From an uncultured Olsenella sp. (lineage in GTDB: Bacteria; Actinomycetota; Coriobacteriia; Coriobacteriales; Atopobiaceae), in contig CAMXZR010000074.1 of the NCBI GenBank assembly GCA_947253595.1, forward strand, positions 1 to 7,869: a stretch of DNA of 7,869 bases. The letters are read 5' to 3'. The position numbers and the translations under genes are program-made. Positions within the stretch are counted from its first letter, which is position 1. The number at the start of each line of letters is the position of its first letter. The notes below the pieces were generated by a model that searched no databases, was not told where the DNA came from, and was given only the letters and a program-made list of their open reading frames with translations. Below, piece by piece: positions 1 to 5,394 of the stretch.

Positions 1-480
1 CAGGTCGCCTGCTCCTTCACGGCCATCGGCGACTCCAACGTGGTCAAGAACCGCGCCGCCGCCATCCAGAAGATGGCCAAGGACGCCGGCATGAACCTGA
101 CCATCGAGAACAAGCCCTCCTCCGAGTTCTCCAAGACCCTCACGAGCGGCGAGTGGGACACCTTCCTCTTCGGATGGTCCGCAGGCTCCGCCTCCTACAA
201 CAACGGCGGCCAGATCTTTGGCTCCCAGAGCTCCTCGAACTTCACGCACTTCGGCAGCCCCGAGCTCGACGCCAAGTTCCTGGCCGTCACTGGCATCGCC
301 GATCACAAGGAGCAGATGAAGGCCTTCAACGAGGCCGAGAAGGAGGCTCTGAAGTCCTACGCCTTCATACCCCTGTTTAGCGGCGCAGACACCATCGCCT
401 GCAAGGCCGGTCTGGCCAACTGGGGCCCCGCATTGCTGGCGGGCATTCCTGCCACGGACATCGGCTGGGCCAAGGAGTAA
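1..480 (+). CDS. C-terminal part of a family-5 ABC transporter solute-binding protein (peptide/oligopeptide type)
   Basis: The frame is open to the left edge, so only the last 159 residues are present and the start, signal peptide and lipobox lie outside the window. Visible hallmarks of the SBP_bac_5 (OppA/DppA) C-terminal lobe are a helix pairing with 'AAAIQKMAKDAGMNLTIE', the strand 'WDTFLFGWSAG', an Asn/Ser-rich loop, 'FGSPELDAKF', a helix with 'EQMKAFNEAEKEAL', and the terminal 'AFIPLFSGAD'. Proteins of this family are lipid-anchored or secreted outside the membrane, where they capture peptides or similar small solutes and deliver them to a two-permease, two-ATPase importer. The substrate cannot be read from this fragment. 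It ends with a TAA, a weak hairpin follows, and then an independent tRNA gene, so it is probably the last gene of its operon. Family assignment is good; the specific ligand is unknown. Confidence 0.85.
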   Translation, partial: QVACSFTAIGDSNVVKNRAAAIQKMAKDAGMNLTIENKPSSEFSKTLTSGEWDTFLFGWSAGSASYNNGGQIFGSQSSSNFTHFGSPELDAKFLAVTGIADHKEQMKAFNEAEKEALKSYAFIPLFSGADTIACKAGLANWGPALLAGIPATDIGWAKE

Positions 481-489
481 CGCCAAAAC

Positions 490-508
490 GGCATCCGCCG
501 ATGCCTTT
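490..508 (+). terminator. Weak rho-independent terminator after the binding-protein gene
   Basis: A 6-bp perfect stem (GGCATC / GATGCC) with a 4-nt loop starts 10 nt after the stop codon and is followed by only TTT, with AAAA just before the stem. The short U-tract makes it a weak terminator. Its position between a CDS end and a new promoter supports the call. Confidence 0.45.
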
Positions 509-550
509 GAGCTGGGCTTCTGCCTGAATGCGGGCCGGAGAAAAAAGTTG

Positions 551-580
551 TTGCCACGAGGCGAAGGCGGATGCTATAGT
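551..580 (+). promoter_or_regulatory. Promoter of the tRNA-Leu gene
   Basis: A -35-like TTGCCA (551-556) is separated by 18 nt from TATAGT (575-580), which is preceded by TGC, giving an extended -10 element. It lies about 28 nt before the mature tRNA 5' end and is the only AT-rich patch in the area. An A-run at 541-546 sits just upstream and could act as an UP-like element. Confidence 0.65.
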
Positions 581-607
581 ACTCCTTGCTGCAACGCAGC
601 AAGCCAT

Positions 608-698
608 GTCGGAGTGGCGGAATTGGCAGACGCGCTAGCTTGAGGTGCTAGTGACTGACTAAAAGGTCGTGCGGGTTCAAGTCCCGCCTCCGACACCA
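608..698 (+). tRNA. tRNA-Leu (anticodon GAG), CCA encoded
   Basis: The sequence folds as a class II tRNA. The acceptor stem is GTCGGAG (608-614) with CTCCGAC (688-694), and the discriminator is A695 as expected for leucine. The encoded CCA is at 696-698. The anticodon stem is 635-639 with 647-651, enclosing a TTGAGGT loop whose positions 34-36 read GAG (642-644), decoding CUC and CUU. There is a long variable arm (about 652-670) with a short GACT/GGTC stem. The T arm is GCGGG-TTCAAGT-CCCGC (671-687). The long variable arm, A73 and GAG together identify leucine. It has its own promoter and terminator and so is a single-gene transcription unit. Confidence 0.97.
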
Positions 699-706
699 GA
701 AGATGC

Positions 707-735
707 GAGAGGCCCCTTCGGGGGCCTCTCTTCTT
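707..735 (+). terminator. Strong rho-independent terminator of tRNA-Leu
   Basis: A perfect 10-bp stem (GAGAGGCCCC / GGGGCCTCTC) with a TTCG tetraloop begins 8 nt after the encoded CCA and is followed by TTCTT. This is a classic intrinsic terminator that ends the single-tRNA transcript. Confidence 0.92.
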
Positions 736-802
736 ATGCATGCAAGAATATGGCGTGTTAAGAGAGCCTCTGATCCCGTGCGCGGATGAGACGGGGCCAG
801 GC

Positions 803-833
803 TTGGGAGACAGCACGCCCATGCGGGTAGAAT
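803..833 (+). promoter_or_regulatory. Possible promoter of the phosphatase/STAS-kinase unit
   Basis: TTGGGA (803-808) and TAGAAT (828-833) are separated by 19 nt, within the 134-nt gap between the tRNA-Leu terminator and the phosphatase start. The spacing is slightly long and the -35 imperfect. However, a promoter is needed somewhere here because the strong terminator at 707-735 closes the preceding unit. The predicted leader would be about 30 nt. A promoter for an alternative sigma factor would not be recognised by this search. Confidence 0.35.
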
Positions 834-860
834 CGACTGCAAGGCCATGGAATCGAGCCC

Positions 861-866
861 GGGAGG
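861..866 (+). promoter_or_regulatory. Ribosome binding site that decides the phosphatase start
   Basis: GGGAGG lies only 3 nt before a first ATG at 870 but 6 nt before a second, adjacent ATG at 873. The spacing favours the second ATG, although both give essentially the same protein. Confidence 0.6.
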
Positions 867-872
867 CGGATG

Positions 873-3092
873 ATGGCGAGAGGCGAGCTGGTGCGTCGTG
901 TGGATGGCATCGGTCAGGGAAGCGTCAATGGGACCCTGGCCGCCCTCCTCTCGCTCACGAGCGAGGCCGTGCTGGCCTTCGACGGCCTGGGACGGATCCT
1001 CCTTGCCAACGAGCGCGCCCAGGCGCTCCTCTCGCACGAAGGCGAGAACCTCGTGGGAGGGGACGTGCGCTCGCTCTTCCCACCGGCGGTGGGGACGGCA
1101 CCCAAGACGCCCTTCTCGCCTGCCGACCTGCCCTTCGCGCTGGATGGAAGCGCAGGGTCGGTGCTGTGCCTGTGTCCCGACGGTCGTCCCGTCGACCTGG
1201 CGCTCCGTTGCGTGCGCCTCCCCTCTGCCGGTGACACCTACCTCCTCGTGGCGCGCCAGAGCGACTCGGCGCAGGCTGCGAGGGGGGAGCACGAGCGTCT
1301 GGTGGGGGAGCTCTCGCGCGCGAACAAGCGGCTCTCTGGCACGCTGCGCATCGTGCTCGAGACCTTGGGATCGGGTGACGTCACCACCCTCTTCGACCGC
1401 GTGCTCGAGGAGGTCACCAGCACCATGGAGGCGTCGGGCACGGTCTTCTACGTGGCCGAGTCCGACGGCTACCACCTGCGCGGCGTGAGCTCCAGTCTGG
1501 TGGGCGTGCGCGTGCCGCGCTTTCTGCCGGCGGGCAGCACCCTCGAGGCGCTGAGCGTCCGTGCCCGCGAGGCGCTGCGCCTGCGCGTGCTGGCCCCCGG
1601 CCAGGAGGAGCTCCGGCGCGGCAGGCTCACCCAACGCGAGCTCGTCAACGAGGAGACCCGTGAGGTCTATCGCGTGCGTGCGAGCCACCTGCCGCCCTTC
1701 TCGAGCCTCATCTGCGTCCCCGTGTGGTTCGGCGGGCACGTCATAGCCCTCATCGAGGTGGGCTGGCAGCAGGCGCATGCCACGAGGCACGAGGACGGGG
1801 AGCTCCTGGACGCCGTGACGCAATACCTCTCGGTCCAGCTCGTGGGCGCGTTCTCGGCGTTGCGCAGGCACAAGGAGGAGGAACTTCGCGAGCTGGGCAT
1901 CCAGCTGCACGACCACGTCCTCGCCGCAGACGACGCCCGCACCGCCATCAGCGAGGCGACGGAGCGCGTCTGTCGGAGCCTGGGCGTGGTCGCGCTCCAG
2001 CTCGTGCCCCCCGGAAGCGGGGACTCGGGATTCTCCCTCGAGCTGCCGGGAGGTGACCTCAGGCGGGTCGGTCCGGACCTCGACGCCCTCCTGGGCGAGC
2101 ACGGCTCGGACCAGGCGGCCGTCCTTCCGCTCCGACTTGCGCCAGACCTCCAGGAGTGGCTGCAGGAGCAGGGGGCGTCTCCCCTCGGCGCCTTGGTGGA
2201 CCTTGGGACGCTCTGGGGGGAGCGTCGGGTCGTGCTGCTTTCCCGCCCTGCCGACGGCGAGCCCCTGGACGACGTCGAGGTCGGCTTCCTGCGTACCGTG
2301 GCCCAGGGGCTGGGCGACATCTTGCGCGGGGAGGAGGAGCGCCGGCAGGACCGTCGCATCTCGCAGGCGCTGCAGACGGGCATGAAGAACGAGCTCCAGA
2401 GGGTGCCGGGCATCACCGCCCAGGGCATCTACTCCTCCGCGACCGCCGCCGCGGTCATCGGCGGGGACTTCTACGACCTCATCCGCCTGCCCGACCGGCG
2501 CTCCTGCGTGATCATGGGTGACGTGAGCGGCAAGGGGGTCGAGGCCGCCTCCGTCTCGGCGGCGGTGAGGACGGCCCTCGGGGCATATTCGTGGCAGGGT
2601 CTCTCTCCCGCGCGCATGGTCGGCCTGCTCAACGACTTCCTGCTGGGCTTCTCCCGGCTCGAGACCTTCGCCACGCTCTTCGTGGGCGTCACGGACCTCG
2701 GTGCGGGGACGCTCACGTACTGCTCTGCGGGCCATCCCCCCGCAATTCTCGTGCGGTCCTCGACGAGTCAGGTGGAGGCCCTGGACGTGCAGTCCGGCGT
2801 TGTGGGCGCCTTCCACGAGATGCGCTATCGCAACGGCTCCGTCCGCCTGGAGCCGGGCGACATGCTCCTGCTCTATACCGATGGCACCACCGAGGCGCGT
2901 GCGACGGACGGTTCCTTCTTCGGGGAGGACGGGCTGCGCGATGCGGTGATGAGCGAGTTTCCCCGTGGCTTCGAGGGCGTCCTGGACCGTCTCCTCGCCC
3001 GGCTTGACACATTCACCGAGCGTCACTTGGACGACGACGTCGCCATGGTGTCGCTGCGCTTCGATGACGTCTGCGGACATGTGGGCGCATAG
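873..3092 (+). CDS. PAS-GAF-GAF-SpoIIE serine phosphatase (RsbU-like sensor phosphatase)
   Basis: This is a soluble 739-residue PP2C-type phosphatase with no membrane segment or signal peptide. Order of parts: a PAS-like domain (about 20-130, with 'SEAVLAFDGLGRILLANERA'), a charged helical linker (130-165), a first GAF-like domain (165-335, with 'SSLICVPVWFGGHVIALIEV'), a more diverged second GAF-like domain (340-490), a helical linker, then a SpoIIE/PP2C catalytic domain (about 505-735). The metal-binding aspartates of the family are all visible: D532 in 'IGGDFYD', D550 in 'GDVSGKG', D670 in 'YTDGT' and the DDD at 720-722. It should therefore be active. Family members remove phosphate from a serine on a STAS anti-sigma antagonist in response to a signal sensed by the N-terminal domains. 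The next gene encodes exactly such a STAS domain, 91 nt downstream, making it the likely substrate. The signal is unknown; nothing in the sensory domains identifies a ligand. Start at 873 is preferred by ribosome-site spacing; 870 would add one Met. Confidence 0.9.
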   Translation: MARGELVRRVDGIGQGSVNGTLAALLSLTSEAVLAFDGLGRILLANERAQALLSHEGENLVGGDVRSLFPPAVGTAPKTPFSPADLPFALDGSAGSVLCLCPDGRPVDLALRCVRLPSAGDTYLLVARQSDSAQAARGEHERLVGELSRANKRLSGTLRIVLETLGSGDVTTLFDRVLEEVTSTMEASGTVFYVAESDGYHLRGVSSSLVGVRVPRFLPAGSTLEALSVRAREALRLRVLAPGQEELRRGRLTQRELVNEETREVYRVRASHLPPFSSLICVPVWFGGHVIALIEVGWQQAHATRHEDGELLDAVTQYLSVQLVGAFSALRRHKEEELRELGIQLHDHVLAADDARTAISEATERVCRSLGVVALQLVPPGSGDSGFSLELPGGDLRRVGPDLDALLGEHGSDQAAVLPLRLAPDLQEWLQEQGASPLGALVDLGTLWGERRVVLLSRPADGEPLDDVEVGFLRTVAQGLGDILRGEEERRQDRRISQALQTGMKNELQRVPGITAQGIYSSATAAAVIGGDFYDLIRLPDRRSCVIMGDVSGKGVEAASVSAAVRTALGAYSWQGLSPARMVGLLNDFLLGFSRLETFATLFVGVTDLGAGTLTYCSAGHPPAILVRSSTSQVEALDVQSGVVGAFHEMRYRNGSVRLEPGDMLLLYTDGTTEARATDGSFFGEDGLRDAVMSEFPRGFEGVLDRLLARLDTFTERHLDDDVAMVSLRFDDVCGHVGA

Positions 3093-3183
3093 GGTGGTGC
3101 GGACGGTTGCCGATTTCGGCGAAGGGTGGGGCTCCTCTTGCGCGCCTGCGTTTGCGCCCGCGCATTTTGGGCACAAGAGCCAC

Positions 3184-3915
3184 ATGGAAGAGCACCCCAA
3201 CATAGCCCTCGTGCCCGTTGACCACGACCTCGACGTGACCTCCGTCGTGGAGGTGCGACGCACGCTGGACGCCCTCATCGACGGCGGCTGTCGGCGCATC
3301 GTGCTCAACCTCGCGGGCATGAGCTTCGTCGACTCCGCCGGCATGGCACTGATCTTCCGCGAGGTCCGCCGCATGAGGGGGGTGGGAGGCCTCGTCTCGA
3401 TCACCAATGCCGGTGACCGAGTCCTGCGCTCCCTGCGCATCGCGCGGCTGGTGGATTTCGCGCCCGTCTCGGGCTGTGGGGAGCGGCCCCAGGTGCAGGA
3501 GCTCGACCCCGGCGTGCTGCCCGAGTGGCGCTCGACGCTTTCCATCGACCCGACGGACCTCGCGGGGTCGCGCCGCCGCGTGGAGAGGGTGCTCGCGCGC
3601 CTGGGCCTTGCGGCCGATGCCGGCTTCGACCTAGCGTTGGCGGTGGGGGAGGCCATGGGCAACGCCGTGGACCACACGGACAGCAACTGCTCGCTGGTGA
3701 CGGTCGCCTGCTATCCCGACCGCGCCGTCGTGGAGGTGAGCGACTGCGGTTGCGGCTACGAGCTGGGGTCCGAAGGTGAGCTCCCCGAGGTCTCGGAGTC
3801 TGGCGAGAGGGGCCGTGGGATCCGGCTGATGCGCCTCCTGGCGGACGCGGTGACCATCGCGCGCAAGCCCTCCGGCCACGGAACCGTGGTGCGCATCGTG
3901 AAACTGCTGGGGTAG
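3184..3915 (+). CDS. STAS-HATPase fusion: anti-sigma antagonist joined to anti-sigma serine kinase
   Basis: The 243-residue protein has two halves. Residues about 1-100 form a STAS domain like RsbV/SpoIIAA, with 'RRIVLNLAGMSFVDSAGMAL'. Ser51, directly after Asp50, aligns with the phosphorylated serine of the D-S-x-G motif (Ser58 in B. subtilis SpoIIAA). Residues about 115-243 form a GHKL ATPase like RsbW/SpoIIAB: N-box 'GEAMGNAVDH' with E156 and N160, G1 box D187-C-G-C-G191, G2 'RGRGIRLM' (209-216) and a final 'GHGTVVRI'. All key positions for ATP binding are present. In the usual pathway these are two proteins: the kinase binds and holds a sigma factor, phosphorylates the antagonist, and is displaced when the phosphatase dephosphorylates it. 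Here both are in one chain, next to the phosphatase gene. ATG 3184 is chosen because the STAS fold begins within ten residues. Its ribosome site (AAGAG) is weak, and in-frame starts at 3079 (overlapping the phosphatase end), 3094 and 3097 are alternatives with non-STAS-like leaders. Confidence 0.88.
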   Translation: MEEHPNIALVPVDHDLDVTSVVEVRRTLDALIDGGCRRIVLNLAGMSFVDSAGMALIFREVRRMRGVGGLVSITNAGDRVLRSLRIARLVDFAPVSGCGERPQVQELDPGVLPEWRSTLSIDPTDLAGSRRRVERVLARLGLAADAGFDLALAVGEAMGNAVDHTDSNCSLVTVACYPDRAVVEVSDCGCGYELGSEGELPEVSESGERGRGIRLMRLLADAVTIARKPSGHGTVVRIVKLLG

Positions 3916-3987
3916 GGGCCTCGCACGACTGCGGGCGTGGAGCGGGGAGGGTCTCGTGCCACCAGCCATGCCCCGTCGATCATCGAG
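3916..3987. other. Short gap between converging transcription units
   Basis: The plus-strand STAS-kinase gene ends at 3915 and the minus-strand tRNA unit ends at the terminator beginning at 3988. I see no gene and no clear plus-strand terminator in between. The hairpin at 4000-4025 may serve the plus strand too, but on that side it is followed by CTTGCG rather than a T-run. Confidence 0.5.
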
Positions 3988-4025
3988 CCAAAGGAAGAAA
4001 GGGCGACTGCCGAAGCAGCCGCCCT
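3988..4025 (-). terminator. Rho-independent terminator of the tRNA-Gly/tRNA-Cys unit
   Basis: Read on the minus strand, an 11-bp stem with one G-T pair (AGGGCGGCTGC / GCAGTCGCCCT) and a TTCG tetraloop is followed by TTTCTTCCTTT. It begins 11 nt after the encoded CCA of tRNA-Cys. The stem occupies 4000-4010 and 4015-4025, and the U-tract is the A-rich run 3989-4000 on the plus strand. Confidence 0.9.
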
Positions 4026-4036
4026 CTTGCGTTCGT

Positions 4037-4110
4037 TGGAGGCGAGACCCGGATTCGAACCGGGGATAAAGGCTTTGCAGGCCTCTGCCTTACCACTTGG
4101 CCATCTCGCC
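4037..4110 (-). tRNA. tRNA-Cys (anticodon GCA), CCA encoded
   Basis: On the minus strand the acceptor stem is GGCGAGA (4110-4104) with TCTCGCC (4047-4041), the discriminator is U (plus-strand A4040) and the encoded CCA is at 4039-4037. U73 is a known identity element of tRNA-Cys. The anticodon loop reads CTGCAAA, with GCA at positions 34-36, and the T arm CCCGG-TTCGAAT-CCGGG is perfect. It lies 40 nt downstream of tRNA-Gly on the same strand and ahead of a strong terminator. Confidence 0.96.
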
Positions 4111-4115
4111 GTATG

Positions 4116-4141
4116 AAAAAGGCCGATCGAAACCGGCCTTT
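4116..4141 (-). terminator. Terminator-like hairpin between tRNA-Gly and tRNA-Cys
   Basis: Read on the minus strand, an 8-bp stem (AAAGGCCG / CGGCCTTT) with an 8-nt loop ends in TTTTTC. It starts about 10 nt after the CCA of tRNA-Gly and finishes only 5 nt before the 5' end of tRNA-Cys. The shape is that of an intrinsic terminator. Since no promoter for tRNA-Cys fits in the 40-nt gap, it is more likely a partial terminator (attenuating tRNA-Cys) or an RNase processing signal. Confidence 0.6.
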
Positions 4142-4150
4142 GAGTTCGCA

Positions 4151-4226
4151 TGGAGCGGGCTACGGGGTTCGAACCCGCGACCTCCACCTTGGCAAGGTGG
4201 CGCGCTACCAACTGCGCCAAGCCCGC
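4151..4226 (-). tRNA. tRNA-Gly (anticodon GCC), CCA encoded
   Basis: On the minus strand the acceptor stem is GCGGGCT (4226-4220) with AGCCCGC (4161-4155), the discriminator is U (plus-strand A4154) and the encoded CCA is at 4153-4151. The anticodon arm is CCACC-TTGCCAA-GGTGG, giving GCC, which decodes GGC and GGU. The T arm CGGG-TTCGAAC-CCCG is intact. It is the first gene of a two-tRNA unit with a good promoter upstream. Confidence 0.97.
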
Positions 4227-4239
4227 GAACGCGAGGAAT

Positions 4240-4268
4240 AATATACGTGACGGCAACGGGCTATGCAA
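4240..4268 (-). promoter_or_regulatory. Promoter of the tRNA-Gly/tRNA-Cys unit
   Basis: On the minus strand, TTGCAT (plus 4263-4268) and TATATT (plus 4240-4245) are spaced by exactly 17 nt, and the -10 ends 13 nt before the mature 5' end of tRNA-Gly. An A/T-tract (plus 4281-4285) falls near -50, where UP elements sit in stable-RNA promoters. The fit to a housekeeping sigma promoter is the best in the window. Confidence 0.75.
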
Positions 4269-4273
4269 GCCCG
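4257..4273. repeat. Inverted repeat overlapping the tRNA-Gly -35 box
   Basis: CGGGCT (4257-4262) and AGCCCG (4268-4273) form a perfect 6-bp dyad around a 5-nt centre that contains most of the -35 hexamer. It could be an operator. It could also be coincidence, since the same hexamers occur in the tRNA-Gly acceptor stem (4156-4161 and 4220-4225). Confidence 0.3.
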
Positions 4274-4491
4274 AATTCCGAAAAACTTCCCCTCGGTCAT
4301 AAATACGCAGCTAGACATGGATAAAAACTTTTGAAGCGGACCACAGCGTGCCGCTGCGCTATGCTCGATGGATGGTCGGGACACCAGAGGGCCTGTTCCT
4401 GGGCCGCTGGGTCGCGTCCGGCCTTCCGGGTCGGTTCCCGCCCGCTGCCGTCCCGACTCCGACCTACGCCCATCCCAGAAGACGGAGCCGC
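4269..4491. other. Divergent intergenic region before the permease gene
   Basis: This stretch separates the minus-strand tRNA promoter from the plus-strand permease start. Its left part (about 4274-4335) is the most AT-rich DNA in the window and carries two copies of AAAAACTT at 4281-4288 and 4323-4330, 42 nt apart. A plus-strand promoter is expected here. TATGCT (4360-4365) is a possible -10, but the nearest -35-like TTGAAG (4331-4336) is 23 nt away, so I do not call it. From about 4340 the sequence returns to high GC and is open in the permease frame from a GTG at 4348 and an ATG at 4372. The predicted peptide there is Pro/Arg-rich and not membrane-protein-like, so I treat it as leader. Confidence 0.5.
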
Positions 4492-5394
4492 ATGCTTCTC
4501 AACATCCTCCTCCTGCTCGTTACCCTCCTGATCGTGCGGGGTATCGCCTGGCTGGCCAGGCGATTCCTCCTGTGGCTAGGCCGCGGCCGTCGCCTGAGCG
4601 GTGCCGTGGACGTCCGTCGCATCAACCAGGATGCCGTCAGGGCGGACATCGAGGCCGAGAATGCCGCCGCAGGCATCAAGCGCCTCACGCGGGCGCAGCG
4701 TGCCGAGGTCATCGCCGCGCAGCTCATGGACAGGGAGCTCTTTCTTGCCGACCTGCACGTGGGCTGGTACCAGGTGGTCATCGTCTTCGTGATCGGCTCC
4801 ATGGCGGGCCTCGTCCTCGAGGAGCTTTGGATGCTGATCACGGTTGGGCTCACCCAGAGCCGCGTGGGCCTGGTATGGGGGCCGTTCTCTCCGCTATACG
4901 GCTTCGGCGCCGTGCTGCTCACCCTCGTGAGCTTTGGCCTGCGCGCCAGGGACGCACGCGACTGGCAGGTCTTCCTCGCCTCTCTGCTTCTGGGAGGGGC
5001 GCTCGAGCAGCTGACCGGCTGGGGCATGCAGGTGCTGTTCAACGCGGAGTCCTGGACCTACGCCCACCTGCCCGACCACATCACCCAGTGGGTGGCCTGG
5101 CGCTTCCTCGTCGCCTGGGGCCTTTTGGGGCTGGTCTGGGCCAAGTTCGTCATGCCCGAGGCCCTGTACAGGATCGGCAGCCCCACGACGCGCCGACAGG
5201 TCGTCTTCGTCCTCCTCCTCGCTGCCTACCTGGCCCTGGACATCTTCATGACCGTCGCCTGCTTCCAGCGACGTGCGGAGAGGGACGCCGGCGTACCGCC
5301 CCTCAGCGCCTTCGAGTCTTGGGTCGACGCCCACTACACGGACGAGTTCATGTCGAATCGCTTCCAGAACCTCGTGGTGGGGAGGAGGCTGTGA
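4492..5394 (+). CDS. Six-helix membrane protein, CmpB-like 'putative ABC transporter permease' family
   Basis: The 300-residue protein begins with a hydrophobic helix (2-20), followed by a long charged cytoplasmic-type stretch (23-88, Arg/Glu/Ala-rich) and five more likely membrane helices (about 92-116, 133-150, 159-183, 199-220 and 236-256). Family signatures I recognise are 'GPFSPLYGFGAVLL' (130-143), 'GGALEQLTGWGMQ' (168-180) followed by a 'SWTY' segment, and the 'WGLLGLVWAKFVMP' helix. Despite its name, the family has no ATP-binding partner here and its transport role is unproven. Start: ATG 4492 follows GGAG (4484-4487) at 4 nt and places the first helix at the very N-terminus. In-frame starts at 4348 (GTG) and 4372 (ATG) would add a 40-48 residue Pro/Arg-rich leader. 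Its stop overlaps the GTG of the desulfurase gene (GTGA), so the two are translationally coupled. Function remains uncertain. Confidence 0.8.
   Translation: MLLNILLLLVTLLIVRGIAWLARRFLLWLGRGRRLSGAVDVRRINQDAVRADIEAENAAAGIKRLTRAQRAEVIAAQLMDRELFLADLHVGWYQVVIVFVIGSMAGLVLEELWMLITVGLTQSRVGLVWGPFSPLYGFGAVLLTLVSFGLRARDARDWQVFLASLLLGGALEQLTGWGMQVLFNAESWTYAHLPDHITQWVAWRFLVAWGLLGLVWAKFVMPEALYRIGSPTTRRQVVFVLLLAAYLALDIFMTVACFQRRAERDAGVPPLSAFESWVDAHYTDEFMSNRFQNLVVGRRL
5379..5388 (+). promoter_or_regulatory. Strong ribosome binding site inside the permease end, sets the desulfurase start
   Basis: GGGGAGGAGG lies in the last permease codons, with its GGAGG core ending 5 nt before the GTG at 5391. No comparable site precedes the later in-frame ATG at 5472, so translation of the desulfurase most likely starts at the overlapping GTG. 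Confidence 0.7.

Noticed and set aside
3106..3122. Near-palindrome around GCCGATTTCGGC in the gap between the phosphatase and STAS-kinase genes.
   Set aside because: The stem is only 4-5 bp, there is no T-run after it, and short GC palindromes are common in this base composition.
648..3686. A minus-strand reading frame open for about 1012 codons opposite the tRNA-Leu, phosphatase and STAS-kinase genes.
   Set aside because: It crosses a tRNA gene, a terminator and two genes with clear domains on the plus strand, and its composition (Arg, Ala, His and Gly rich, no recognisable motif) is what a GC-rich antisense frame gives. Long open antisense frames are expected at this GC content.
4331..4365. 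A plus-strand promoter for the permease operon (TTGAAG with TATGCT).
   Set aside because: The spacing between the two boxes is 23 nt, too long for a normal promoter, and no better -35 lies at 16-19 nt.
4368..5390. Upstream extension of the desulfurase frame through the whole permease gene.
   Set aside because: The extra peptide is Arg/Pro/Ala-rich and resembles no domain. The other frame gives a clean six-helix membrane protein, and a strong ribosome site places the true start at 5391.
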